Assembly: GCF_963678635.1 (NCBI RefSeq)
Contig: NC_087070.1
Location: 7,658,539-7,722,538 of the forward strand
Origin: Symsagittifera roscoffensis
Lineage: Eukaryota > Xenacoelomorpha > Acoela > Convolutidae
DNA length: 64,000 nt
Direction of reading: 5' to 3'
Below the pieces are notes generated by a model. The model saw only the letters and a list, made by a program, of their open reading frames with translations. It was not told where the DNA came from and searched no databases. Shown here one piece after another: positions 46,167-57,456 of this stretch. How positions within the stretch are numbered: the first letter of the stretch is position 1; every line of letters begins with the position of its first letter. Position numbers and translations under genes: made by a program.

Positions 46167-47086
46167 TGCGCAACAAGGGAAAGAATTTCGAATGGAACGA
46201 AGAAGCTCAAGCTGCCTTTGAGAACATAAAGCGGGAACTGTGCGAAGCGCCAGTGCTAGGCATGCCTATAGAGAGGGGCTTGTATGTTCTTGACACAGAT
46301 GCATCAGTGGTGGCCATCCCAGGAATATTGCATCAGGAGCAGGAATGGAATGGGAGAACAGTTCTCCGTCCCATTGCATATGGCAGTAAAGTGTTGAGTG
46401 ACACTGAAATGAAATATGGTGCACCAAAGGCGGAAATGTTTGCTGTTGTCATATTCGTGGAGAAGTACCGCGCATACTTAGGAAGTGCTCCCTTTAAGTA
46501 ACGCGTAGACAATAGGGCTTTATCCTGGCTAAAGACGTACTCGATGGACCTGAGCTATTTTGGTCGGTGGATAGTCAGATTAAACGGCTACCACATGATA
46601 ATCGAGCACAGGATGCGCGACAAACACCAGAATGATGACAGCCTCTACAAGAAGACTGAGTTTTATGAAAGACTTGAACAGAAGCAAGCCAATCAGGCCG
46701 AAGTCAAGGAAAGGTTCTCGTTTCTGAACAAAGAAACCTATGAGGCGCTTCCCTTGACGAGATGTTTGAACAAATCTCGACATCCAATTTCGGGACACCC
46801 CGAGTTACCGGTGGAAAAGGCAGCGGAAATAAAGATCTTATCAAAGAAGGACCCGGTGGCTTTGGATCTGTTTTTACGTTTGGACCTGGTCCAACAGGAA
46901 CTCTCTCGTACGAACATAAACAGCCTCTCATTGCAGGTCACTCCGCAGGTGATGCGGATGCTGGTTGAGTTGTTGGAGAGGGAAGTAACAAGAGATGACC
47001 CCGAGTGGGCAGCAGCCATGGCATTGCTGACAGCCACTGAGAAAATAAAGATTAAGCCATCAAGACGTCAACACGAGGAAAATTAA
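46166..47086 (+). pseudogene. Ty3/gypsy RNase H and connection region
   Basis: The frame continues from RT: FEWNEEAQAAFENIKREL, VLDTDAS (first RNase H Asp, about 46288), RPIAYGSKVLSDTE, KAEMFAVV (Glu, about 46431), a TAA at 46499-46501, and then VDNRALSWL (second Asp, about 46507) and EHRMRDKHQNDD. The key acidic residues are present, so this domain is better kept than RT. From 46650 to 47086 a charged linker with a Leu-rich part follows; no known domain. Confidence 0.82.
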
Positions 47087-47713
47087 AGGGATTGTAGGAC
47101 AATAGTTCAGCAACTAGTGTCCTCGATACCCCAAAACGTTTTGCCAAGTACGTCATACAAACGGAAAGAACAGGTGAAAGTTACACAAAGAAAAACCGTG
47201 ACCTTTGAGGATCAGGATCAGGAAGGCGAAGAGGTTGAATAAAACCTGGGGCAAGAAAAATTGTCCGGGGAGAAGGTTGTTGATGAGAACAGGCGAATTT
47301 GTCAACAAGACCCGGGACAAGAAAATTTGTCCGATGAGTCAGGTGTAGAGGAAAATGTTCGAGGTGAGGAACAAGACCTGGAGGATAAAATTTTGTCCGG
47401 GGAGTTCAGATGAATGAGCAGAGCGCATAAAACTGATCCCGAAGAAGAAACATGCTCAGTGACAGACTCCTCCGTTGATGACAACTCGAGGAATTGAGGA
47501 ATTGGCACTTACTCAGACAGGAACACGTGCACGGGATCGGTATTGTCAGAGCTAGCGATCCACACATTACTAGTGGAGACTCCAGCAAGAGACTTGTACA
47601 GATAGTTATATCATGACCCTGACAGTGATCGCTACCTGGTACCCAGCGAAACAGCCTTTGGCAACGCAGCGGATGATCTAGAAACAATAGCGGTATCGAA
47701 ACGATCGATAAGT
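47087..47713 (+). pseudogene. Acidic linker of pol with LSGE repeats
   Basis: It stays in the same reading phase as the regions on both sides (phase of 46166 and 47714) but contains several stops. The translation is acidic and has three imperfect repeats of a block ending LSGE or LSDE (about 47250, 47315, 47380), whose DNA reads GACAAGAAAATTTGTCCGG or close to it. No domain is recognised. Confidence 0.55.
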
Positions 47714-48910
47714 TTGTTGCCGCAGAAAGAAGTAGTCAAGACTAATCTTCAACCCTTCAGACAAGAGACAGAGCCATTGGCGAAAATTTGGTACGTGAAG
47801 ATGAAAGATGACACGCATCAGCCAGGTGAAACAAATAGTCGTTTGAGGGTCATTAAGACGTACTTTAAGGCGAGATACAGACTCTCAGACCTACTAAAAG
47901 CACAAATAAATGACCGCATGACGAGTAACCTGAAAAGGTGGATCGAAAATGGAACACCACTTAAAGGTGACCTGGAGAAAGATAGTTATCGTATTCTGAG
48001 ACAGTACTTTATACAAAAAGAGGGAAGGTTATTTCTGAACAAGGACGGGATCGTGGCTTGTAAGAGAAGAGAAGAAGACAAAGTCCTGTACAAATACAAC
48101 GCGATAGTGTTGCCGCAACTCTATCAGACAGAACTTTTATTCAGGTCGCATGATCAAATGGGCCATCAGGGATTCGACAAAATGTACATGAGGATCCTGA
48201 AACGCTTTGAGTGGCCTGGATTGAAGAAGGCATGCGAGAAGTGGGTAACAGCATGTCTGTTGTGCCAGCAGGTCAAGGATCCAAGGAAATTGCGATTTCC
48301 CTTGCAGTCGATCGAGTCATCTGAATTCAACGAGATTTTACAGATTGACCACCAGAAAATATGTATGACAGACAGTGGCTATAATCAAGTCTTGGTCATG
48401 ATAGACCACTTCTGCCTCAGCAGAAGAGACGTGCGATCATCTAATCAATACGTGGATAGCGAGACATGGTTGTCCGATGACGTTTCAATCGGATAACGGA
48501 ACAGCTTTCGTGGGAGAACTTACGAAAGAGCTCATGAGACGCTCACAGGTGGCTCAAGCTCACTGCACGACATACGACCCCCAGACGAATGGTTTAGTGG
48601 AAAGGCAAAATTGGACGTTGGTGTCGATGCTGAGGTTATATTGTTCCCGGTACATGACCGATTGGGAAGATACCTTCTACAGGTGATGAGAGCTTACAAC
48701 AGCACGCAACACTCCACCACTGGAGTTAGTCCACATATGATGTTAACCGGACACGAGAAGTCTTTGCCCTTGACTTTCTTTTGCCCAGAGTATGAGGGGA
48801 AGAAAACATCACCACAAGTCTATGTAAGGGATGTGATTAGACGTCAACAAGAACTAAACAACTTGTGTAGACGAAACACTGAGCAGGCACAGGCAAGGCA
48901 GAGGGAAAGG
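47714..48910 (+). pseudogene. Ty3/gypsy integrase
   Basis: An HHCC zinc-binding segment is present (HDQMGHQG ... CLLCQQVK, about 48148-48276). It is followed by the first catalytic Asp in LQIDHQ (48347-48349), a frame break with lost residues near 48405-48480, the second Asp in FQSDNG (48492-48494), and the Glu in GLVERQ (48600-48602), giving a D-D-35-E core. Further frames carry NSTQHSTTGVSPHMM. All catalytic residues exist but in three different reading frames. The enzyme would insert the cDNA copy into host DNA. Confidence 0.85.
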
Positions 48911-49889
48911 TTCTAAAAAAAAGCAGTTGGTGCAAAGGCCTACTCGGTAGGAGACTACGTACGGGTATTGCAAAACGTTATACCACCGAAGGGAACAAAA
49001 AAGCTCCTTAAGAAGTGGAGGGGACGCTTCATGATAACAGAGATGCACCAGGAGGGACGTTTTTATAGACTGAGTACCGGCCCAGCCACTCACTAGGAGA
49101 ACATTAAGCCACACAACCCATCGACAGAAGACTGATGTTTACATGCAAACACGGAAGAGGGGGATTATCTGATGATGGACCCTACCTGTGAGGTCAATGA
49201 GAAGGGGACCAGGGAAAAGAATGATGGGAATGAGGTCGTAGAGGAAGGGTCAAGTCCACCACTGGACCTGAATTCCAACGAGGCAACTGAAGTAGATGAA
49301 GAAACATTACCCTACGCAGAAGAGGACTGGCAAGAACCCGAACCGATGGAGGTCCCCAAGAATTTGGAACCAGATCTTCCGTTTACGATACAGACTCGAC
49401 AGAGTGGAAGGACAAGACTCACCAAGAAAAATAATCCTTACGGAGATGACTTCGTAGTGGACAGGATAGATCTGAAGAAGATAGTGGAAGAAGTGGTGGG
49501 TCTAGAAGAAATAACCATGTCGCGAGACATCGACATAGTCGACGACCGCGACGAGGAGTGGATTGATGACCCGGTCCAAGCCCGAAGTAGAATTCGACGA
49601 CGAGCAACAGCAATCCCACGAACAAGACTTGACAAATCTGCGTGTCTTGGAAGGGCTGAACGAAAGGACATCAGACCCAAAGGAGACCATTGTCTCAATT
49701 CAAGATGTAGACCGCGAGAGCATGAAATACATAAAAACCGAAAGGGATGATCCTTCCTGGGCTGCCCAGGAAGGGCAATTACTCATTCCAGCATCCGACC
49801 TCGATTTAATAACCGGTATGCGATAGACGGGGACGTCGATGAACAATTTTGTCCGGTGAGTGGGGGTAGGACTTACCCACACTGAAAAG
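48911..49889 (+). pseudogene. Integrase C-terminal region and acidic pol tail
   Basis: The sequence reads SVGDYVRVLQNVIPPKGTKKLLKKWRG (written in part: YVRVLQNV, KKWRGRF) and GRFYRLS, which resembles the GPF/SH3-like integrase C-terminus (about 48940-49090). A long acidic region follows to 49826, with a frame change near 49560. It includes EEDWQEPEPMEVPK and DEEWIDD. No chromodomain was recognised. One stop lies at 48916 and others at 49095 and 49133. Confidence 0.65.
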
Positions 49890-50572
49890 TTATTAATAAA
49901 AAATTGAGAATAGCAAGAGAGACAGGTGATCTTGAAGCAGAAACAGGCGAGGACCGTAAGAAACCGGACATAAGGAGATTAGTTGAGTCATACTTTAACT
50001 TGCCAAATGAGTACTCACGTAACATATTATTGAAAGATAGCGATTTTAAAATTACAAAAAGGACATGTGCGATAGCAACCTCATCAGACATGAGTTTTAG
50101 AACAGCGTTAGCAGCGGATTTTAAGAGAGAATATAAAAACATAGAATTCCTTTGGAAGCAAAGACCTGGATTAGGAGGCATAGCAGCCTTGCCTTCGGCG
50201 GCGTCACAGATACCTGAAAAGTATGTATGCTTTTTGGTGACGAGCACGACGGAGAAGCAGATTGTGGACCCGGAAAACCTAGTCTTGTCCTTGACGAGAC
50301 TGAGAGACTTCCTTGTGGAGAGGGAGGTAAAGGAACTCTCGCTTATAGTACACGACCCGAACCGAGGACGACTGCATCCACGGGAGCGGTATGCACTGAT
50401 ACACGTAATCGTTTCTGATACTAACCTACAAGTATACTTACAAAAAAATATATCAATTGAGTATAGGCTGAGTTTAGGTTGCATGCAGGAAGGTGTCATA
50501 CTAAGTGTGTTGTGTGTGATATGTTGTGTGGTATGTGTTATGTTATTGAGACCCTGGGTACCAAAGGATTAG
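49890..50572 (+). CDS. Macro-domain-like protein with C-terminal membrane segment
   Basis: An open frame of about 225 codons runs from just after a stop at 49882 to TAG at 50570; it has no ATG near its start, so it probably continued from pol. The middle reads like an ADP-ribose-binding macro domain of the OARD1/ALC1 type. TKRTCAIATSSDMSF begins the first strand and loop. FKREYKN, a Gly-rich GLGGIA, YVCFLVTS and LTRLRDFLVEREVKELSLI then follow at the usual spacing. The loop where active relatives have a Gly-x-Gly after this strand reads HDPNRGRLHP, so catalysis is doubtful. The last 35 residues contain a hydrophobic helix (GVILSVLCVICCVVCVMLL, 50494-50550), rich in Cys and Val. The alternative is an unrelated alpha/beta domain. 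Confidence 0.5.
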
Positions 50573-50842
50573 TGGCCCTGAATAATAGAATGACGATCTT
50601 AGGAATAGATCCAGAGTTCTTAGGTCGAATTTCAAAATTTTAGTAATGAACTGATTTTATTATATTTTAAGATCAAAATCTTTTTATCTGACTGTTTTAA
50701 ATAAATTTTATACAAAATACAAAATTAGAGTGACGCTGACAAATGCGAGATTCGTGACCTCTTTTCTAGATCCTTATTGATCATTTAATCATTCATCAGA
50801 TTTCAATTGACACAAACTGATAATCAAACCGAATTCAACGAG
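50573..50842. other. A+T-rich spacer between the pol/macro block and the cassette
   Basis: This is the only clearly A+T-rich, non-coding interval between 41 and 61 kb. It could hold a terminator and a new promoter, which would make the downstream frames a second transcription unit. Nothing specific, such as a canonical TATA box with a start, can be proved. Confidence 0.4.
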
Positions 50843-51413
50843 ATGGAAAACTTCGAGTTGAACGAACTGATGGACCTAGCGGAGGCATATGTAGGACCAA
50901 TGATAGATGCTGGTCGCCTTAATAAACATCTTAATGCATGATAACCGTGGGGACCGCCCGTTGAAAGTCTTTTTGATGGCCGCATTTGGAGAAAGTGGAG
51001 TATTAGACCGCCCAAACATGAGGCTAATGAGGTGGAGAAACGGGGCTCTCTCAGGAAGTGACTTGGCGAACGAGCTTGGATTGGGAAGTTCCAGGACCTA
51101 CCAACCAGGTGAGATGCCTCTGCCAACCAAGCTTAGGCCTGGTTTGAGAAGAATGTATCAGGAGATGAATAGCGAGGCTGCTTCGTCTAGTTCACAACTG
51201 AGAGCAGCTGTGCCACCAAAGAGGGCGAGAGTAGAAGAACAAGTTCAGACAAACGAAACCATGCAAGACCTCAATGGAACAATAGAAGAACTGGAGAAGA
51301 CCACAAAGGAGCTAGATCAAGTGACGAAGACTATGCTTCACTGTAGAAGAAGACAAGGATATGTGGAAAAAAACTATTTGAAGATTGTACCAAGAAACAG
51401 GGTCAAGAAATAG
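50843..51413 (+). CDS. Cassette protein P1, uncharacterised
   Basis: ATG at 50843 gives MENFELNELMDLAEAYVGPMI; a frameshift near 50905 moves to the longer frame 50907-51413. The first half is folded-looking (PLKVFLMAAFGESGVLDRP). The second half is a coiled coil rich in Glu, Thr and Leu (51250-51345) after a Pro/Arg patch (PPKRARVEE). The overall design, a small globular part plus coiled coil, resembles gag or ORF1 proteins, but no motif confirms this. It is first in the cassette downstream of the spacer. Confidence 0.45.
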
Positions 51414-51457
51414 AACGCTTGAGGCAGGAATAAAAAGAGCGATGGGAACGGCTGGCG

Positions 51458-51837
51458 TTGACGACGGCAGTGGAAAAAGTGATACCTGAAAAGAATGTTC
51501 CTCGTGGGCAGTGCCGGATGGAGCTCCTGACGCCTCGCGAACTAAGTCAGACAACGGAGGTGCGACCCCCAACTACGACAGGGAGAGTAACGATCCCGGA
51601 TCCAAGTGATACCCTAGGTGACCCAGTCGTGGAGCAGACAGTGCGCAAATTGATAGAAACAGCTGGACGATTGGTCGCTGATAGGAATGCGCCAGGTTCC
51701 GGGGTGACTGCACCCTATGGAAGAATAGACGACACGGGCAGAGTGGAACTCTCCGGAGAATTGACAAAGAAAACGGGAATTGCAGTGTCACATTACCAGA
51801 GAAGACATCTGGAGCCCCTGAGAGGAAAATAAGGGAA
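51458..51837 (+). pseudogene. Cassette linker frame, uncharacterised
   Basis: A frame of 124 codons (TTAVEKVIPEKNV, TVRKLIETAGRLVADRNAPG) with polar composition is followed by a stop and a frame change into the SGNH gene. It is likely the N-terminal part of the same protein. No recognised domain. Confidence 0.4.
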
Positions 51838-52605
51838 ATGCCAATGAAGAAAGTGTCCCAAGTGTCTGACGTGCAGAAGAAAAACCAGGTGAAGAATAAC
51901 TTCTCAGGAGTTCCGGATGCTGATCCGCGAGCCTGCTTTAACCGATCGACCTGGAGTTCGGCGATAAACATGCAACAACCGCCGCTCGGGACAGCTCATT
52001 TGATACTGCGTGACAGTTTGGTGAGAGTTCTCCAAAACCTGAGGACATCTTGGATCACCACGGTGATGGCCTTTGGAGGTGCAATGATAGCCCAGGTATT
52101 TTGAATGGTGGAGCTGATGAACCCAGGGAGGATCCCTAACATAATGATCCTAATAGGGACGAGCAATGTGCCTAGAGGCTCAGATGAGGAAGAGGCACAA
52201 TGGGAATCGATGATGGTGTGCCTATTCACTTCTCTCTGGCAGAAACTCAAGTGCGCGGTATTGACTGTCTGCACCGTACCAATGAGCACGAAAAGGTTGA
52301 CATCGACAGGAAGGAGGCATAATGAAGGAATCATCAGGTGGAACAACATACTGAACAATCTGGCGAGTCGGAACGCTGGACGGATGATCCTTGTGGATAT
52401 AGAACACGAGCTGAGAGCTATGGATCAGGCCAGACTAACCACCGATGGGATCCATTTTGATAGTATCGAAGGAAAAGCCTGGATGAACCGAGTCTTCCAG
52501 GAGCGACTGGATGAAATGGAAGTCGAACTCTTTGACACGGGATTGCTAAAGAAGGAAGAAACAACAAACGAGCCGGCAATTTCAACCTTTGTGCCCCTAA
52601 CCTAG
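51838..52605 (+). pseudogene. Cassette protein P2, SGNH hydrolase-like
   Basis: A single reading phase is broken only by TGA at 52102-52104. Block I reads LRDSLVRVL (about 52007-52033; Asp-Ser present, Gly replaced by Arg). A conserved Gly is seen in FGGAMIAQVF. Block III reads ILIGTSNV (about 52147-52170; G-x-S-N where G-x-N-D/N is usual), and block V reads TTDGIHFDS (about 52440-52465) with the Asp-x-x-His pair. These are the nucleophile serine, oxyanion Asn/Gly and the Asp/His of an SGNH/GDSL esterase. It is a different lineage from the esterase ORF1 at 27.5 and 35.0 kb. Role in the element is unknown. Confidence 0.62.
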
Positions 52606-53289
52606 AAACACGTCTAGGAACGGTCCCAGCCGTTGCCTACAGGCTCCAAAGCTATAGCGAGCCAGGGAAAAGGACGGATGTACAGGACCGATTGGGAGAA
52701 GCGCCAGTAAGAAGAACCATTCGACCAAGGCGAAGGTTAGGACCTGTCAATCCGACTACGAAGACCACAAGCATCTCGAGATCAGAGACTAGATCAGAGA
52801 CTGCGGGTACCAGCCGAGAAGAGCGACGACCAGACAAAAGCTCTTTGATGTGGTCGAGGCCCATACCTTCTCCCTGGCATATCTACAAACAGGACCTGAT
52901 GAAGTTGAACCTTCAGACGGTAAGGTTTGCAGCAGATGCCATAAGGATGTTAAATGGAGCGAGACTATCCATCAACAGACTGTACTCGATCCTAGGTGTG
53001 GATTGGTCGATAGCATAAACTTCAGCTCCACGACCGCCTTGAGATTCACTGACTTAGAGGGACTGCCCTCAAACAATACAATGGTCCAGTAAATTCAAGA
53101 TCTTTGCAAGATGTAAAACTGAATCATGATGAAGGAAGTCGAGAAGAAAGGCCCGGAAGATTATTAACAATGAGAGCACCAAAAGGACATCATGTGAAAA
53201 TATTCAAGCAAATACGAGCACCCCCAGGTCAAGTAAAAGATAGAGCATACCCGAAACAAGCGACTCAAGAAGGCAATGTTCCTTGAGAA
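52606..53289 (+). pseudogene. Cassette linker with Cys-rich patch
   Basis: The frame 52692-52850 is basic and Ser/Thr-rich (RRTIRPRRRLGP, SRSETRSETAGTS). It continues after a frame change into 52850-53092, which contains KVCSRCHKDVKW and DPRCGLV, possibly half of a zinc-binding module. A third short frame, 53104-53286, is basic. No known family. Confidence 0.4.
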
Positions 53290-53988
53290 AAGCAAAGGTC
53301 ATGATAGTTGCGAACCCAGTTTTCGTACAGACTTCCTCTCTCCAAGTCTCTGTTTTGGCCTGACGTTCTAATGTTGGCAGCGGTCGACCTGGAACTAATG
53401 CAGTCGGTGTCAATGGCCATCGGAGTACAAAGGCAGACGGAAAAGAACCCGATCACAATCGTATTTGCCGGTTTAAACGACCATATACACAGTAGGCGTT
53501 TCCTGAGCAGACTCAGAGAGCCTACAACGACAGAAGACGCAGTATGGCCAGTGATAAAGGATATCCTCGAGTCGATGGGTGAAGTAGTGGACACGCTGAA
53601 AGAAGGTGCCTTCCCCAAGATAACACCGAGAGCCGTGTTTGCACTGTCTCCGGGATATGCACATCTCCTGGATGGACTGAAGTTTGAATATGCGATGTTT
53701 GCGTTGCTCTCGGAAAGGAAATGTGGTGTAATCATATACGCCCCAAATCGCGGAATAGAGATGGAGAACCTAAGACCACTTAGGGCGGAATTACCTGCGA
53801 TGTGGTCTGACATCTCGAATGCGATGCGAGGATTTAAGAAGCATTCACTATCTATGTTAGTGTTAGACGAAGTACTGGGGTTGGAACTGTCCAACTTCAG
53901 CCGACAACTTAAACTGAAACCAGGAAATGACGATGACCATCGAGTAATTGTAGCAATCTCTAACGGCTTACGGTTCCGAGGAATGTAA
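53290..53988 (+). pseudogene. Cassette protein P3 with NDH and DDDH motifs
   Basis: Starting near 53295 (VMIVANPVFVQTS), after a frame change it follows the frame ending at TAA 53986-53988. Motifs are ITIVFAGLNDH (53455-53483), then a helical region, GVIIYAPNRGIEM, PLRAELPAM, LVLDEVLGLELSNFSRQLKL, and GNDDDHRVI (53923-53950). The homologous relic at 2290-3260 keeps both NDH and DDDH, arguing that these residues matter. The pattern hydrophobic strand plus G-x-N-D, with a late D-x-x-H, resembles SGNH hydrolases, but no GDS serine block is seen. I keep it as an unknown family with a possible SGNH link. Confidence 0.5.
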
Positions 53989-54892
53989 AAGAAAGAGGAA
54001 GGAGAAAGAAGGAAAAATTCTAAGGAGATGAGAGCTCACTTGGAAGCGATGGTCCTGAGAACGAAACCACAGGCTAACAAGTGGCTGCACTTGGCCCCTC
54101 GAATAGAAATTGGGGGCGGACGCTTTCGAGCGAGGCTCATTGATGATCAGGAAAATCCATGCCTACCTGGTGAAAGAGGTGAACCTAGCAGAAAATGCTG
54201 AAGAGAAGTCAGCCGAGTTCATAAACAGAGTGTGCCAAGTTACCCTGGAAGCTTTCTGGGCACAGAACGTAAAGGGAGAAAAAGGCTTCGACCGGACTGG
54301 CAGCATGCTGGAAGGGTTGAGAGCCGGATGGACCGCGTCCTTCTTGGCGAAAGTTTACCCATTACCTATCGCTTTCTCGATACCTGATAAAAGAATTCTT
54401 CCAAGCAGTCGTAGAAGTATCGATCGTTGAATTACTAGCCCTGTTCGTAACGTTCGGAGCGGAGAAATTCGTGAGAGGCCCAGCGATAATGCTCACCGAC
54501 GGAGTGCAGAATTTGCGACTAGATGGACTTCTAACAATAATTGCGATAACACACGGAAACTTGGGAGGATTGATGAATCTGACGTGCTACCCGGAGCAGA
54601 TGACGGAAAAAGTGAGAAGATTCCACGTGAAGCGACCCACGGATTCCCGGACTAAGATAAGAGATCTGCTACATACTCTTATCCAAAACCTCCTGCAGCA
54701 GAATCGCTATGGTATAGGAGAGGATGAAACGATTCAGAAAGAGGAAGACGTGCGACTTCAAGCTGGGGGCATGATTCTGCTAACTGACCTGAGCTTGGCT
54801 ATGAGGACCGATCCCTTAGCATTGATCAGAGGAGCCACGGAACTTGTGACAGTGATATACGGTCCCGCAGTCACGTTCGCGTTCGCGTTCCC
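53509..54892 (+). repeat. 1384-bp tandem unit A
   Basis: It starts at AGACTCAGAGAGCCTACAACG and ends at CGCGTTCGCGTTCCC. The unit contains the C-terminal two thirds of P3 and the first part of P4 (RAHLEAMVLRTKP..., ALIRGATE, VIYGPAVTFA). Units A, B and C differ by few substitutions, and the hybrid joints fall at short GTTCCC-like sequence. Confidence 0.9.
54030..54892 (+). pseudogene. P4 N-terminal part, repeat unit A
   Basis: Open frames 54110-54430 and 54471-54892 belong to the same protein as 56596-58246 but are cut from its C-terminal half by the tandem duplication. A frame change after SIPDKR occurs at the same place in all three units, so that mutation predates the triplication. Confidence 0.65.
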
Positions 54893-56276
54893 AGACTCAG
54901 AGAGCCTACAACGACAGAAGACGCAGTATGGCCAGTGATAAAGGATATCCTCGAGTCGATGGGTGAAGTAGTGGACACGCTGAAAGAAGGTGCCTTCCCC
55001 AAGATAACACCGAGAGCCGTGTTTGCACTGTCTCCGGGATATGCACATCTCCCGGATGCACTGAAGTTTGAATATGCGATGTTTGCGTTGCTCTCGGAAA
55101 GGAAATGTGGTGTAATCATATACGCCCCAAATCGCGGAATAGAGATGAAGAACCTAAGACCACTTAGGGCGGAATTACCTGCGATGTGGTCTGACATCTC
55201 GAATGCGATGCGAGGATTTAAGAACCATTCACTACCTATGTTAGTGTTAGACGAAGTACTGTGGTTGGAACTGTCCAACTTCAGCCGACAACTTAAACTG
55301 AAACCAGGAAATGATGATGACCATCGAGTAATTGCAGCAATGTCTAACGACTTATGGTTCCGAGGAATGTAAAAGAAAGAGGCTGAAGGAAGGAGAAAGA
55401 AGGAAAAATTCTAAGGAGACGAGAGCTCACTTGGAAGCGATGGTCCTGAGAACGAAACCACAGGCTAACAAGTGGCTGCACTTGACCCCTCGAATAGAAA
55501 TTGGGGGCGGACGCTTTCGAGCGAGGCTCAGTGATGATCAGGAAAATCCATGCCTACCTGGTGAAAGAGATGAACCTAGCAGAAAATGCTGAAGAGAAGT
55601 CAGCCGAGTTCATAAACAGAGCGTGCCAAGTTACCCTGGAAGCTTTCTGGGCACAGAACGTAAAGGGAGAAAAAGGCTTCGACCGGACTGGCAGCATGCT
55701 GGAAGGGTTGAGAGCCGGATGGACCGCGTCCTTCTTGGCGAAAGTTTACCCATTACCCATCGCTTTCTCGATACCTGATAAAAGAATTCCTCCAAGCAGT
55801 CGTAGAAGTATCGATCGTTGAATTACTAGCCCTGTTCGTAACGTTCGGAGCGGAGAAATTCGTGAGAGGCCCAGCGATAATGCTCACCGACGGAGTGCAG
55901 AATTTGCGACTAGATGGACTTCTAACGTTAATTGCGATAACACACGGAAACTTGGGAGGATTGATGAATCTGACGTGCTACCCGGAGCAGATGAGGGAAA
56001 AAGTGAGAAGATTCCACGTGAAGCGACCCACGGATTCCCGGACTAAGATAAGAGATCTGCTACATACTCTTATCCAATACCTCCTGCAGCAGAATCGCTA
56101 TGGTATAGGAGAGGATGAAACGATTCAGAAAGAGGAAGACGTGCGACGTCAAGCTGGGGGCATGATTCTGCTAACTGACCTGAGCTTGGCTATGAGGACC
56201 GATCCCTTAGCATTGATCAGAGGAGCCACGGAATTTGTGACAGTGATATACGGTCCCGCAGTCACGTTCGCGTTCC
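54893..56276 (+). repeat. 1384-bp tandem unit B
   Basis: Nearly identical to unit A, with a small insertion near 55380 (GGCTGAAGGAAGGAG). It ends at CGCGTTCCC joined to TCGGAAGG of unit C. Confidence 0.9.
55421..56276 (+). pseudogene. P4 N-terminal part, repeat unit B
   Basis: Frames 55501-55821 and 55862-56276 parallel unit A. They differ by a few amino acids (for example MREKVRRFH versus MTEKVRRFH). Confidence 0.65.
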
Positions 56277-57456
56277 CTCGGAAGGTAAATGTGGTGTAAT
56301 CATATATGCCCCAAATCGCGGAATAGAGATGAAGAACCTAAGACCACTTAGGGCGGAATTACCTGCGGTGTGGTCTGACATCTCGAATGCGATGTGAGGA
56401 TTTAAAAACCATTCACTACCTATGTTAGTGTTAGACGAAGTACTGGGGTTGGAACTGTCCAACTTCAGCCGACAACTTAAACTGAAACCAGGAAATGACG
56501 ATGACCATCGAGTAATTGTAGCAATCTCTAACGACTTACGGTTCCGAGGAATGTAAAAGAAAGAGGAAGGAGAAAGAAGGAAAAATTCTAAGGAGATGAG
56601 AGCTCACTTGGAAGCGATGGTCCTGAGAACGAAACCAGAGGCTAACAAGTGGCTGCACTTGACCACTGGAATAGCCGCATTGGGCGCGGACGCTTTCGAG
56701 CGAGGCTCAGTGATGATCAGGAAGATCCATGCCTACCTGGTGAAAGAGGTGAACCTAGCCGAAAATGCCGACGAGAAGCCAGCCGAGTTCATAAACAGAG
56801 TGTGCCATGTTACCCTGGAAGTTTTCTGGACACAGAACGTAAAGGGAGAAAAAGGCTTCGACCGGACTGGCAGCATGCTGGAAGGGTTGAGAGCCGGATG
56901 GACCGCGTCCTTCTTGGCGAAAGTTTACCCATTAACCATCGCTTTCTCGATACCTGATAAAAGAATTCCTCCAAGCAGTCGTAGAAGTATCGATCGTTGA
57001 ATTACTAGCCCTGTTCGTAACGTTTGGAGCGGAGAATTTCGTGAGAGGACCAGCAATAATGCTCACCGAAGGAGTGCAGAATTTGCGACTAGATGGACTT
57101 CTAACGTTAATTGCGATAACACACGGAAACTTGGTAGGATTGATGAATCTGATGTGCTACCCGGAGCAGATGAGGGAAAAAGTGAGAAGATTTCACTTGA
57201 AGCGACCCACGGATTCCCGGACTAAGATAAGAGATCTGCTACATACTCTTATCCAATACCTCCTGCAGCAGAATCGCTTTATAACAGGAGAGGATGAATC
57301 GATTCAGAAAGAGGAAGACGTGCGATGTCAAGCTGGGGGCATGATTCTGCTAACTGACCTGAGCTTGGCTATGAGGACCGATCCCTTAGCATTGATCAGA
57401 GGAGCCACGGAGTTTGTGACAGTGATGTACGGTCCCGCAGTCACGTTTGCGATCCC
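56277..57456 (+). repeat. Tandem unit C (lacks the first 200 bases)
   Basis: It begins at the position equivalent to about 53709 of unit A. It runs to GCAGTCACGTTTGCGATCCC, after which the unique continuation of P4 follows. It alone is connected to the downstream part of the gene. Confidence 0.88.
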
